A stretch of DNA of 64,000 nucleotides from JBCCDY01 sp039030555. GTDB lineage: Bacteria > Bacteroidota > Bacteroidia > Cytophagales > Cyclobacteriaceae. Below, piece after piece: positions 52,010-60,388 of this stretch (its first letter is position 1; each line of letters opens with the position of its first letter). A program made the position numbers and the translations under genes. Below the pieces are notes generated by a model. The model was not told the DNA's origin and searched no databases. It saw only the letters and a program-made list of their open reading frames with translations. The stretch spans positions 98,804 to 162,803 of the forward strand of contig JBCCDY010000011.1 in the NCBI GenBank assembly GCA_039030555.1. Reading direction: 5' to 3'.

Positions 52010-52567
52010 CTAATTGAACAACTCCACCTGCCCACTCGTCAAATTGGGAATACGCTTCTTAATGTCCTTCCGAGCTATCTTGGCTTTCTCTTCCAAAACC
52101 TCCAGCTCGCAGAAGTCATCGTTTAGTCGCAAGAGCGCTTTCTTGTCTTCCACCTCCGTATCAAACTGCTCGCGCAGGCTCACCAGGTTACGGATGCCCG
52201 CAATCTGCCCATGGAAGTGGTTGTACAACACCTCATAGCATTCCAGCTTATAACGTTTCAATTCTTCGCTTTCAGAGCGGATTGAAAACAACCATCCGTA
52301 GATAAATTTCTCTGGTAGGCACACCATTTTTCTACGGCTCTCGGCACTGTCAACCATTGTCTGTTCAGACAACAGTTGACCCAATATTTCATTTTTTTTT
52401 ACCGCCTTATATTGGGCTATATAATCAACACCCAAAGCTTCACAAATCGGCTTAATGGCAATCCAATATTCCCCTTCAACATCAAGGGAGTAAATGGCCT
52501 TGCCATTAAACTGTAAGAACTTATAGTTTGGATTGGACGCACTGGTTTTGTCAATATATTTTGACAT
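52010..52567 (-). CDS. phage antirepressor (P22_AR_N-like)
   Basis: A 185-residue protein whose first 115 residues match the P22-type antirepressor N-terminal domain: YWIAIKPICEALGVDY, QYKAVKKNEIL, MVCLPEKFIYGWLFSI and YKLECYEVLYNHFHG. The remaining part is a charged coiled coil. Such proteins inactivate phage repressors. It is divergent from the XRE repressor gene, with a 92-bp control region between them. Confidence 0.82.
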   Translation of the reverse strand: MSKYIDKTSASNPNYKFLQFNGKAIYSLDVEGEYWIAIKPICEALGVDYIAQYKAVKKNEILGQLLSEQTMVDSAESRRKMVCLPEKFIYGWLFSIRSESEELKRYKLECYEVLYNHFHGQIAGIRNLVSLREQFDTEVEDKKALLRLNDDFCELEVLEEKAKIARKDIKKRIPNLTSGQVELFN

Positions 52568-52612
52568 ATTGCTTTAGTTTTGAAATGATTTTCGTGTTAA
52601 ATATGATGTAAT

Positions 52613-52651
52613 CTTAAGAATACTTAAGTATATTACCTAATAATTCTTAAG
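52613..52651. promoter_or_regulatory. operator-like CTTAAG repeats between antirepressor and repressor
   Basis: Three CTTAAG words occur in 39 bp: CTTAAGAATACTTAAG at 52613-52628 and ATTCTTAAG at 52643-52651. The 8-bp half-sites TTCTTAAG and TACTTAAG differ by one base. They lie in the divergent control region, the last one 9 bp before the repressor ATG. Likely repressor binding sites, by position and symmetry. Confidence 0.5.
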
Positions 52652-52659
52652 TTATATCT

Positions 52660-53115
52660 ATGTATATATTACAATTGGCTGATTCTCAGAAGGAAAGAAT
52701 TTTACAGGCACTTAAGATTTCTAAAGTGTCTAAGAAAGAATTGATTGATGCTCTTGGGATTTCCGAGTCAGCAGTTAGTCAGTTTTTTAAGCAAAAGACC
52801 TCAAGGCCAAGTACACTCAATACCTATCTCGAAAAAACAGAAGAGTTAACAGGGGTAAACAAAGATTGGCTTGTCAGTGGCGTAGGCGAGCCCATGCCCG
52901 AATACGGCAAAGTAAACCTCGGCGATCGAATTGACGATCTAAATGCCCTTAGCCAGAACCTTGAAAATCGATATAGCGATATGACTATGGATGGCAACAC
53001 CGAAGAAGACCTAAAACAATTGATTGAAGCCCTCATAAATGTGGAAAAAAAATACCAACAGATCATTGTAGAGATTAGAGAAAAGCACGAACAGGTGATC
53101 AACGCCCTCAAGTAA
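52660..53115 (+). CDS. XRE-family phage repressor (CI/Cro-like)
   Basis: A 151-residue regulator with an N-terminal helix-turn-helix (KISKVSKKELIDALGISESAVSQFF) and the GVNKDWLVSGVGEPMP motif often following it in Bacteroidota phage repressors. The last 60 residues form a coiled coil for dimerisation (DLKQLIEALINVEKKYQQII). There is no peptidase domain, so induction would depend on the antirepressor next to it, not on RecA cleavage. It is read opposite to the early genes. Confidence 0.85.
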   Translation: MYILQLADSQKERILQALKISKVSKKELIDALGISESAVSQFFKQKTSRPSTLNTYLEKTEELTGVNKDWLVSGVGEPMPEYGKVNLGDRIDDLNALSQNLENRYSDMTMDGNTEEDLKQLIEALINVEKKYQQIIVEIREKHEQVINALK

Positions 53116-53124
53116 GCACTAATT

Positions 53125-53150
53125 CTCTCCCGGATTTATTCCGGGACCCC
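53125..53150. repeat. palindromic repeat, family B copy 3
   Basis: CTCCCGGATTTATTCCGGGA hairpin between the convergent repressor and TPR genes. It could also act as a transcription stop for both. Confidence 0.7.
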
Positions 53151-53171
53151 AATCATCCAATCACCCAACAC

Positions 53172-54413
53172 CTAAAAAAGCCCCTCAGAAATCTTCCTTG
53201 CACGACTCATCTTGTACCGGCTCCAGAGGTACTGCAGCGATCCCAGACTAAGTAACACAATCACCACAAACCCAAACCACAAACTCCATTCAGCTACTTC
53301 TATGGTCTCTTTGTCCTTATTCGCCATCGCGATCAGAAGATCATCTACATCGGACTTTTTGAAATTACGGAACTGATACTCCAGCTCATTCTGAAGCGAT
53401 ATATGCTGTTCGGTCATGGGTAAAAGCATTTTATACAGCTTGCTCTGCATTTCAAAATCCTTTTCCTGTTCACATATAAGAGAAAGCTCATTAATGTATT
53501 TAAATAGCGATTTGGAAAACGATAACTCTCCAGATTGCTTGATTAGTGACGCAATAATAGGAGTAGCTTGAGTCAGTCGATCACGTTTAGCCAGACTTAG
53601 AGCAATCTTGGCATCAGTCCATGCGACACGTTCACGATTCTCATCCCTCAAATAAAGTATTTTAGCCGATTCATAGTCGCTTAAGGCTTCTATATGAAGA
53701 AAAAGTTCATCTTTACTAAGGCCCGTATTGAATATAACATCTGCAAGATCACTTAGGCTGTGATCTCGCGAAAGCAAATTCTTTTTTGCCTTTTCAAACT
53801 GCTCAATGGCTTCCATATGCTCATCAATTTTCTGATAAGCTTGTCCCAAATAATTGTAATTCCAGCTTAGATAAGTGGTATCCTTTACCTCCTTAGCTAT
53901 TTCAATACTACGAACAATGTGTTCGGTGGCTTCCATATAGTCACTGCCATCATAATAGGCAACACCAATATTATACATAATTTGACCGACCTGCTCTCGA
54001 TCTTCTAGGGCAAGAAATAGATCAAACGCATCCTCATAAAGTTGAATCGCTTGTGCATGTTTGCCCATATGATTATAAATCCACCCAATATTTTTTAGTA
54101 GATCAGCCTCGCGCTTTTTCGAACCAATTTTCCGGAAGAGCTCCATGCTTACAGAATAGTCAGTTAGTGCTTTAGAATAATTTTTCAATAAATAGTGGCA
54201 ATAACCGCGCATAAAGTAAGCGTCAGCATGAGTCTCTGTATCAAAAGCCAAATTGATTAACTGCTCCGACTGGATTAGGGCCTTCTCAGTTTCACTAAAA
54301 AGTATATCACGAATAGGCTTTCTGGCATTGTAGTAAACTTCTTTTCCAGTATCAATGGAATCGCAGGAAAAAAGAATAATGGAAAACAAAATGAAATAAC
54401 GCAAGCTGTTCAT
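53172..54413 (-). CDS. TPR lipoprotein with C-terminal membrane helix
   Basis: A 413-residue protein. It has a lipoprotein signal (FILFSIILFSCDS), then about seven TPR-like repeats between 60 and 290 (AYFMRGYCHYLLKNYSKAL, NIGWIYNHMGKHAQAI, YNYLGQAYQKIDEHMEAI). A membrane helix at about 378-398 is followed by a basic 13-residue tail. This is the layout of the sensor half of Bacteroidota TPR-HTH regulators, but the DNA-binding domain is missing. It may be a truncated regulator or phage cargo. Surrounding palindromic repeats suggest host-derived DNA. Confidence 0.65.
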   Translation of the reverse strand: MNSLRYFILFSIILFSCDSIDTGKEVYYNARKPIRDILFSETEKALIQSEQLINLAFDTETHADAYFMRGYCHYLLKNYSKALTDYSVSMELFRKIGSKKREADLLKNIGWIYNHMGKHAQAIQLYEDAFDLFLALEDREQVGQIMYNIGVAYYDGSDYMEATEHIVRSIEIAKEVKDTTYLSWNYNYLGQAYQKIDEHMEAIEQFEKAKKNLLSRDHSLSDLADVIFNTGLSKDELFLHIEALSDYESAKILYLRDENRERVAWTDAKIALSLAKRDRLTQATPIIASLIKQSGELSFSKSLFKYINELSLICEQEKDFEMQSKLYKMLLPMTEQHISLQNELEYQFRNFKKSDVDDLLIAMANKDKETIEVAEWSLWFGFVVIVLLSLGSLQYLWSRYKMSRARKISEGLF

Positions 54414-54476
54414 AGCAAGCGTTATTTTACTTCAAAATTTCGAAACATCCTAAAATCTTAGGTAATCAAATTAAAC

Positions 54477-54513
54477 GTCATCCCGGTTTCGCCCAAGCGA
54501 ATACCGGGATCCG
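54477..54513. repeat. palindromic repeat, family B copy 4
   Basis: GTCATCCCGGTTTCGCCC and ATACCGGGATCCG. It differs from the copy at 50358 by very few bases. Located between the TPR gene start and the small lipoprotein gene. Confidence 0.75.
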
Positions 54514-54523
54514 TTTGCCAATC

Positions 54524-54688
54524 TCAACCCCCTGCTGGAGGGTTAGTGCCACCCCCGTTTCCATTTCCCGTCACATTACTTTCAGAAGGGGCATCTGCTG
54601 GAGAAACAGACGGAACCACCTCTTCTTCAGTAGAACACGCACCAAACAACAAACCACATACGAATAGAATTGCAAATAACTTTTTCAT
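54524..54688 (-). CDS. 54-residue lipoprotein
   Basis: A short ORF starting at the ATG at 54688. It has a lipoprotein signal (KKLFAILFVCGLLFGACS) with Cys at 18 followed by an acidic, Pro/Ser- and Gly/Asn-rich tail (EEEVVPSVSPADAP, GNGNGGGTNPPAGG). Nothing else would be left after processing. It is in the same direction as the TPR lipoprotein gene. The clear lipobox makes it likely to be real; function unknown. Confidence 0.55.
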   Translation of the reverse strand: MKKLFAILFVCGLLFGACSTEEEVVPSVSPADAPSESNVTGNGNGGGTNPPAGG

Positions 54689-54754
54689 GAGAATTAGAAT
54701 TTAGGTTTTAAATAATTAGGCCTACAAGATACCAAAACCCACACCCCCTCCCTA

Positions 54755-54787
54755 CGACATCTCCTCCCGGCCTTGTGCCGGGACCCC
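54755..54787. repeat. palindromic repeat, family B copy 5
   Basis: CGACATCTCCTCCCGGCC and TGCCGGGACC arms, in the gap before the gene at 54858. Resembles copy 1 at 49282. Confidence 0.7.
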
Positions 54788-54857
54788 CAACACCTAAACC
54801 CCAAAAGCCCAATACCCATTTGCAATTCTTCCCTTTAAACTCGTACTTCGAAAAGTT

Positions 54858-55367
54858 ATGAAGCCGCAAAAAACAATGAAAAAACTAATCCTCATCCTCA
54901 CACTCTTCCCATTGCTGTCACTAGCCCAGGATTTATTGAATGTAAAAAATACGCTTGTGCATACGAGCGGCACTTTAATCGGAACAATTGAAAGTATCAA
55001 TTTTACAATTCAGGATTACACAGAGGTTGAAGGTATTAGGAGCGAAAAACTATTGAATATTTCTATAGTAAACCTCACAACCAGTTTGCTTGGTGATGGT
55101 GCTGTAAACATCACTCAACAAGAACTTGAAGATTTGTCGGCGAATGTATCCAAAATGGTAGAGATGTTCCCAGATATGGTAAAAGGTAAAGACGCATTAA
55201 CCTATGAATCTGAATCAGGATTTTATATATCGTTGACTCCTTACGACAAAAGAACTGCTGGTATCGTTATGATAAAAAGTCAAGAGCCTCTTCCTTCTCA
55301 AATCATAAACCCAACCACACTTATCGAACTAGATCAATTATTGAAGAAATCATTACAATCATTTTAG
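54858..55367 (+). CDS. secreted protein of unknown function (prophage cargo)
   Basis: Up to 169 residues; the second ATG (54876) fits best because it begins the signal peptide (KKLILILTLFPLLSLAQ). The mature part of about 145 residues is mixed alpha/beta (YESESGFYISLTPYDKRTAG) with no known domain. It is read on the + strand, opposite to the phage genes around it, and is probably cargo rather than a virion gene. Confidence 0.55.
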   Translation: MKPQKTMKKLILILTLFPLLSLAQDLLNVKNTLVHTSGTLIGTIESINFTIQDYTEVEGIRSEKLLNISIVNLTTSLLGDGAVNITQQELEDLSANVSKMVEMFPDMVKGKDALTYESESGFYISLTPYDKRTAGIVMIKSQEPLPSQIINPTTLIELDQLLKKSLQSF

Positions 55368-55407
55368 TCGATCTATATATGTACGGCAATGCCATCGCCA
55401 TGGAAGA

Positions 55408-55947
55408 ATGGTGAATTTTATGAATCAACATATGGAGATATTAACTGGAATCATCGTTGGAATAGGATCAAGCTTTACTGCTTCAATTGGATTTTTATGG
55501 TTGTACATCTCGAAAAAGAGACCTAAAATCTTGATATCCCCTCACATTTCCAGGACTACTTTCAGCGGGAAGCAATACTTTCAGTTCAAATTTGTCAATA
55601 AAACGAGATCGCCCATTTACGACATCAAGGTCAACTTATCTTCAGCCACACCAACAGGTAGTATTAACAATAGGGGAATCATGTATAAGTACCTCGAAAT
55701 AAAGCACCCAAATCTGAATTACGTTCCAAAAGAAGATTCTAAAGATGATTACAATTTACACGCGCGTAGATTGTGGAGCTCCGACGATTTTGATGAGATA
55801 TTGGAAGATGAAAATGTAGAGTTACAGTTGGAAATTATAGCCCGGCACGATGTTAGTGGTTTAACATCTATATTAAGTAAAAACTTTACAAAAAATTCAA
55901 TTAAGAATGGTGAATTTCCTTCAGGAAATGAACTACTAATAAAATAA
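55408..55947 (+). CDS. membrane-anchored protein of unknown function (prophage cargo)
   Basis: A 179-residue protein with one N-terminal helix (EILTGIIVGIGSSFTASIGFL) and a cytoplasmic or periplasmic beta-rich domain (RPKILISPHISRTTFSG, YFQFKFVNKTRSPIYDIKV). A predicted terminator lies 107 bp behind it. It forms a + strand cargo group with the gene at 54858. No family recognised; a role in host protection is possible but unsupported. Confidence 0.55.
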   Translation: MVNFMNQHMEILTGIIVGIGSSFTASIGFLWLYISKKRPKILISPHISRTTFSGKQYFQFKFVNKTRSPIYDIKVNLSSATPTGSINNRGIMYKYLEIKHPNLNYVPKEDSKDDYNLHARRLWSSDDFDEILEDENVELQLEIIARHDVSGLTSILSKNFTKNSIKNGEFPSGNELLIK

Positions 55948-56054
55948 ATTCGTATAATTAACTATTGAAACAAACTAATCCATGAAAGCTATGATCAATT
56001 TAGACGGCAACGTTATTATTTCTTAGTAGTTTATTATTAACCAGAAAATATTGT

Positions 56055-56078
56055 AAGGGGCTCAATGCCCCTTTTTTT
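56055..56078 (+). terminator. rho-independent terminator
   Basis: GGGGC, a 5-nt loop (TCAAT) and GCCCC followed directly by seven T residues. The orientation fits the end of the + strand genes at 54858-55947. Confidence 0.8.
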
Positions 56079-56109
56079 ATGTGTAATCGTGATTGGATAA
56101 AGTAGGCTT

Positions 56110-56649
56110 CTAGCTCCCTTTACGTTTGCGATCTCTCCTCATCTGCTGGGTAAGGCGGTTCATTTGTTCTTTTCCGGAAAGACTATCTGCACGTGGATTG
56201 TTCTTTTTGGGCATATACCGTTTGTCTACGCTGGTTTTGCCCTTGAATCGTTTGTTTTCAGTAAATGATGCTGGTTTCGTTTTTACACCAAAAGCTCTGG
56301 CAAGAAATGGGAAATACTCAAATACAGGTTTCCAGAATTTCAGTTCACCGTACATGGAAGTGGTATATTTACGGCCATCAGGCCCCTTGAATTCGAATGT
56401 ACTCTTCGGTAAATCAACATGAAACGTATCCAGATTGATCATTTCAAGTATTTCAACATCATAGTCTTCGTATTTTTCCTGAAACTTCCTGAAACTAATT
56501 TCGAAGTTAACACTCTCCCAAAAGCATAAACGACCCCCATCCAGTAATGAGGTGACACGAATAAAGGTATACTTATCATCTATTCTGATCTGATAAATCC
56601 CCAGCTGTAGTTCGTTTAATGAAATAGCCATAAGCGAATTTACTATCAT
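56110..56649 (-). CDS. phage or cargo protein, unknown function
   Basis: A 179-residue protein with a beta-rich N-terminal half (LNELQLGIYQIRIDDKYTFIRV, GGRLCFWESVNFEISF) and a very basic tail (RLTQQMRRDRKRKGS) that suggests nucleic-acid binding. The first or second Met (MIVNSLMAIS) may be the start. A perfect palindrome lies 10 bp upstream. No family recognised. Confidence 0.5.
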   Translation of the reverse strand: MIVNSLMAISLNELQLGIYQIRIDDKYTFIRVTSLLDGGRLCFWESVNFEISFRKFQEKYEDYDVEILEMINLDTFHVDLPKSTFEFKGPDGRKYTTSMYGELKFWKPVFEYFPFLARAFGVKTKPASFTENKRFKGKTSVDKRYMPKKNNPRADSLSGKEQMNRLTQQMRRDRKRKGS

Positions 56650-56658
56650 ATTTAGTAA

Positions 56659-56677
56659 TAACTAATAATATTAGTTA
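56659..56677. promoter_or_regulatory. palindromic operator candidate
   Basis: TAACTAATA-A-TATTAGTTA, a perfect 9+1+9 inverted repeat 10 bp upstream of the minus-strand gene at 56110-56649 and 91 bp before the + strand gene at 56768. Typical size and symmetry for a dimeric repressor site. Confidence 0.5.
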
Positions 56678-56767
56678 CACTTTTAAAATTCAATTTTTTC
56701 CAATGATTTGCTGTATTATTCATAGTAGATTTATTTTAGTTATAACTTTGATTCAAATTACCCTGAT

Positions 56768-57799
56768 TTGATAAAAGACTTAATTCAATCCCTGCAAGGG
56801 AACTTTAAAGAAAAGACTAGAAATCCATTTTTAGGAACCTACGCACTTGTATGGCTTGTGAGAAACTGGGAGTTAGTGTTTACATTTTTTTATTTCGACT
56901 CAACAAACACAAGACAACAGAAAATTGATATCCTAAAAGGGTATTTAGCTGGAAGTAACATTTTCATAGACTTACTTGTAAATATTCTATGGACGTTCCT
57001 TGTATTATTGGTTACCTATATATTAATGGCCTTATCCAGATACATAGTCCATTTCTACAATAAAAAGATTCTTCCTGAAATTGAAAAAGCTACCGATCAT
57101 AAAAGCGTAGTAACAAAAGAATATGCTCAGCAAATTATCAATCAAAAGAATCGCTTTGAGAGGCTTTATGAAGAAGAGAGTAAGTTAAGGATAGAAGTTT
57201 CTGAAAAGTTATCCGCATCAGAAGATTGGAAATTTAAACATGAAGAACTGGTTCAAAAAATGGCAATTGAGGTCAGCTCAAATGAATCTGGAAAGAAAAA
57301 AATTGAGAATCTGGAGGCAGACATAGCAGTTTTAAGAAAATCAAATGACGGATGGAGAGTAAAAAGCGAACAAATGTCTGACCGCTTGGATAGATCATAT
57401 AAGGAGCTGCGTAATCTTAGGAGTAAGTCAGGCACCACAAAGATTTCAAGAAGTTCACGACAAATGTATCACCGTCTGTTAACTGATAGAGAAGATAGTC
57501 TAAAGTACATTAAAAATAAGGGAATAGGTGGCGTTGTAGCGGCAATAAAGGACTTTGGCTTGAAAGATTGGTTTTTGAAGGAATTTGAAACTGACACTTA
57601 TGATATTATTGTAAATGGATTTGAAAATAAATCTGTTCCTACATTATTTATTAGAAATTCAGCTCTGTTTGATATAGAGGACGAAAACGGATCTCTTGGT
57701 TTTAGAATAAATGAGTATGGTATAAATGTATTAACGTACTTACAAGAAGAGTCAAAGAATAACGATAATGTTAATTCAGGTGATTCAGGGCCTATATAA
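56768..57799 (+). CDS. two-helix membrane protein with long coiled coil (prophage cargo)
   Basis: A 343-residue protein. Two membrane helices (about 24-44 and 66-90) are followed by a charged coiled coil (about 95-220: IINQKNRFERLYEEESKLR, KKKIENLEADIAVLRK) and a C-terminal globular part (YHRLLTDREDSLKYIKNKG). It starts at TTG with its own intergenic region, is read against the late genes, and is more AT-rich than they are. This looks like a prophage cargo gene, perhaps a superinfection-exclusion or defence protein, but no known family is recognised. Confidence 0.6.
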   Translation: MIKDLIQSLQGNFKEKTRNPFLGTYALVWLVRNWELVFTFFYFDSTNTRQQKIDILKGYLAGSNIFIDLLVNILWTFLVLLVTYILMALSRYIVHFYNKKILPEIEKATDHKSVVTKEYAQQIINQKNRFERLYEEESKLRIEVSEKLSASEDWKFKHEELVQKMAIEVSSNESGKKKIENLEADIAVLRKSNDGWRVKSEQMSDRLDRSYKELRNLRSKSGTTKISRSSRQMYHRLLTDREDSLKYIKNKGIGGVVAAIKDFGLKDWFLKEFETDTYDIIVNGFENKSVPTLFIRNSALFDIEDENGSLGFRINEYGINVLTYLQEESKNNDNVNSGDSGPI

Positions 57800-57982
57800 C
57801 TGATTGATTTGAGTTAGTGATTAGCAAGTCTGATTTTCACAAGCGATACGAAATGGGCATTACTTTAAGAAAGCTTTAACTCATGTTAATCAGACCATTA
57901 ATGTCTATAGAATTAAACTGACAGCATATCTAGAACTCAAGTAATATCAGTAAGCGTTGTAAAAGAAAATTAAGATATAAAC

Positions 57983-60388
57983 TCACACCTTCGCCTCATT
58001 CTCAACAGCCCTCACCTCATCACTCACAGCAATCGTATCCAAAGCATTGTTCACCACTTGCAACCGGTCCATCCTGGCATTAACCGCCATAATCAACTCC
58101 TCCAACCTTCTAACTTCCGTATTCGAACCACCATCCCCAAATCCCACGTCATCCCCTCCCGGATTTATTCCGGGACCTACACCACCAGCACCAGCTCCCC
58201 TCCCTTGGGAGGGGTCGGGGGAGGGTGAAAAAGGGTTCAAAACCCCACCCGTCTCAAAACTACGCCCACCAAAGGCCACATTCAAAGCAGAGGCCGCCGC
58301 CAAACCAGCCGGGTCTCGTGATACATTTTTATTTAATACGATCTCATCCCCCTCAAACTCAGCCAACCCAAGCCCCCTCACAAAAGCCTTAATACCACCA
58401 TTGGCATGCGAAGGCCCACGTAAAACCCCGCCTTCTTCAAACTTCTGGGCTGCTGCAGCGATTACACTTGCTGTACTAATTCCAGCATTGACACCAGCTA
58501 AAATCTTTTGAGGTGTAAATAATGCTGCTGCTCTTGCAACTGCTATACCTGGTGGGGTTCCAAATGAAACAAGATTTTTTACAGCTAAGGCTTGAGCTAT
58601 GTTAAGGGCAGAAAGCTGTTCCTGTAAGCCAATAGCAATATTTGAAATAGCAATGGCTGCTTGAATACCAACAGATGCCTTTTCATCTTCAATTAATTGA
58701 TCAATTAAGCGAGCAGAATTAAAAAAAACATCAGTTGCAGCAGCTTCTTGTTCTTTTTTTAGTGCATTTGTCAATTCAGTAAACTCCTCTTCAGCAGCCC
58801 TTAACCTCGTTTTCTGAGCCACATCAGCAGCCAACTGCTCATTAAGCGCCTTCTTATAAGCAGCACTCTCTTTACCTTCAAACTCTTCAATAATGGCCAG
58901 CTCAGCCTCACGGAAAGCCCGCTGCCTTTCCAGCTCCAACTCATCACGCTCCTGCTGGGTAATCACACCATCTAAATAGAATTCCTCATCCAACAATTTG
59001 GAACGCTCCTGCTCCAAGGCTAGTAATTCCAACCTCGCCTCGGCATCAGCACGCTTCGCTTCCAACTCCTCTTCAGCCAAAGCCCGCTCGGCATCCGCCA
59101 AATCCTGCAACACCAACCTTCGCTCCCGGATCACCTCCAGCGTACGCCCTTCCACAATTTCACTTTGTTCTAGGGCACGGATACGCTTGTTCAGCTCCAC
59201 CGCATTCAAACTCAAAAGCTCATTATAGTCGATCTGGGCAGAAGAAAGCTGGTTTAAAACGTCCTGCTGGTTCAGGAACGACTCATTGGCCTGGTCTCTC
59301 GTTTCTTCTAAGAGTTTTTTACGCTCATCGAAAGTAGTACGATCATCCTGCAGTAAACGCTCATTAATAGTCTTCTGGTTATCAAACCCATCAATCAAAA
59401 TATCCAGGTCACGCTCTAGCCTGTCCTGCACAAGCTCCCTTCGCTGCTTTTCATTATCAAGTCGGGTAGTAGCCAGCTGGTTTTCAGCTTCAATAATAGC
59501 CCTTTGGGCATCAGCTTGCTGTTGCAAAAGGTCACGGTTAACCTCACCATTCTGCTTACGTTGCAAATTGACCTGCTCATTAACAATATTCAAAGCATCC
59601 CGGGCCGATTTCAATTCTAAGGCAGCCGATCGCTCTACCGCAATCCTGGCTTTTTCAGCAGCTTCCTCCCGCTCCCTAAAACTTCGGGTGGCATCATCAG
59701 CAATAGCACTTTGTCGCTCAGCAAGGCCATTCAAGCGGGCAATGGCCAATTCATTGCTAAGGTTAAAATTTTCCAGGTCAATCTCCAGCTCTCTAATCCG
59801 CTTTCCAGCATCATAAGCACTCGTAATCCCTTCACTAAGATTATCAAATGAGCCTTTCAGCTTATCTACACCAGCATCAAACCGTCCATTAACAATATCC
59901 CACAACCCGGAAGCAAAACGCCCTAAACGTCCAATAATCTCATTAACGACCGAACTCAATCCGGCCATAGTTACACTTACAAAATCAATCCCACTTTGAA
60001 AACGGGTGAAATAAGTAATAATACTACCAACCAACACCAATAAAGCACCAAGTCCGGTGGCGATCAAAGCAGCGCGAAGCCCTTTAAACCCAAGCGTCAA
60101 GCCCCTTACCTTTCCGGTAACATTACCAATCTGACCGGCAAAAGGAATGTATTCCTGAAGCAGCTCACTGAGCCCTCCTTGTTCTTCCCCAACGCTCTTG
60201 ATCTGCTCTTGAAGGTCCCTATATTTCCCCCTCACTTTGTTCAGGTTTTGGGCAGAATCAATAAATTCTTGAGATCCTTCCTCAGCACGATTAACATCGC
60301 GTGTATAAAGGTTGAGTTGCTTTCTAAGCTCGGAAATGGTTTTACCAGCCTTCTCCCCGTTCGATAATATAACCTCCGTAGTCTTCAT
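57983..60388 (-). CDS. phage tail tape measure protein
   Basis: An 801-residue protein with the features of a tape measure: ISELRKQLNLYTRDVNRAEEGS at the start, a hydrophobic segment at about 105-128 (IATGLGALLVLVGSIITYF), and long charged coiled coils (about 200-560, rich in Glu, Arg, Ala and Leu). A Gly/Ala-rich segment follows (AAAQKFEEGGVLRGPSHANG). Residues about 720-747 are encoded by two adjacent palindromic repeats (families A and B) inserted in frame (SPSPDPSQGRGAG, GPGINPGGDD). It shares one base with the gene before it. Confidence 0.82.
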   Translation of the reverse strand: MKTTEVILSNGEKAGKTISELRKQLNLYTRDVNRAEEGSQEFIDSAQNLNKVRGKYRDLQEQIKSVGEEQGGLSELLQEYIPFAGQIGNVTGKVRGLTLGFKGLRAALIATGLGALLVLVGSIITYFTRFQSGIDFVSVTMAGLSSVVNEIIGRLGRFASGLWDIVNGRFDAGVDKLKGSFDNLSEGITSAYDAGKRIRELEIDLENFNLSNELAIARLNGLAERQSAIADDATRSFREREEAAEKARIAVERSAALELKSARDALNIVNEQVNLQRKQNGEVNRDLLQQQADAQRAIIEAENQLATTRLDNEKQRRELVQDRLERDLDILIDGFDNQKTINERLLQDDRTTFDERKKLLEETRDQANESFLNQQDVLNQLSSAQIDYNELLSLNAVELNKRIRALEQSEIVEGRTLEVIRERRLVLQDLADAERALAEEELEAKRADAEARLELLALEQERSKLLDEEFYLDGVITQQERDELELERQRAFREAELAIIEEFEGKESAAYKKALNEQLAADVAQKTRLRAAEEEFTELTNALKKEQEAAATDVFFNSARLIDQLIEDEKASVGIQAAIAISNIAIGLQEQLSALNIAQALAVKNLVSFGTPPGIAVARAAALFTPQKILAGVNAGISTASVIAAAAQKFEEGGVLRGPSHANGGIKAFVRGLGLAEFEGDEIVLNKNVSRDPAGLAAASALNVAFGGRSFETGGVLNPFSPSPDPSQGRGAGAGGVGPGINPGGDDVGFGDGGSNTEVRRLEELIMAVNARMDRLQVVNNALDTIAVSDEVRAVENEAKV
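58148..58178. repeat. palindromic repeat, family B copy 6
   Basis: GTCATCCCCTCCCGGATTTA and TTCCGGGACC, inside the tape measure coding sequence and 16 bp from a family-A copy. Confidence 0.75.
58195..58227. repeat. palindromic repeat, family A copy 2
   Basis: CTCCCCTCCCTTGGGAGGGG followed by TCGGGGGAGGG, inside the tape measure coding sequence. It keeps the reading frame open. Confidence 0.75.

Noticed and set aside
51993..52012. TAATT-rich spacers before several phage genes (also near 46163, 49960-50000, 51633-51667, 63040)
   Set aside because: They look alike (TTAATTnnTAATT) but are short and AT-rich. Such spacers are common in Bacteroidota and I could not show that they are a real repeat family.
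59286..59816. 176-codon + strand ORF
   Set aside because: Antisense shadow of the tape measure coiled coil: a Ser/Arg/Leu-rich low-complexity product caused by the biased codons on the other strand.
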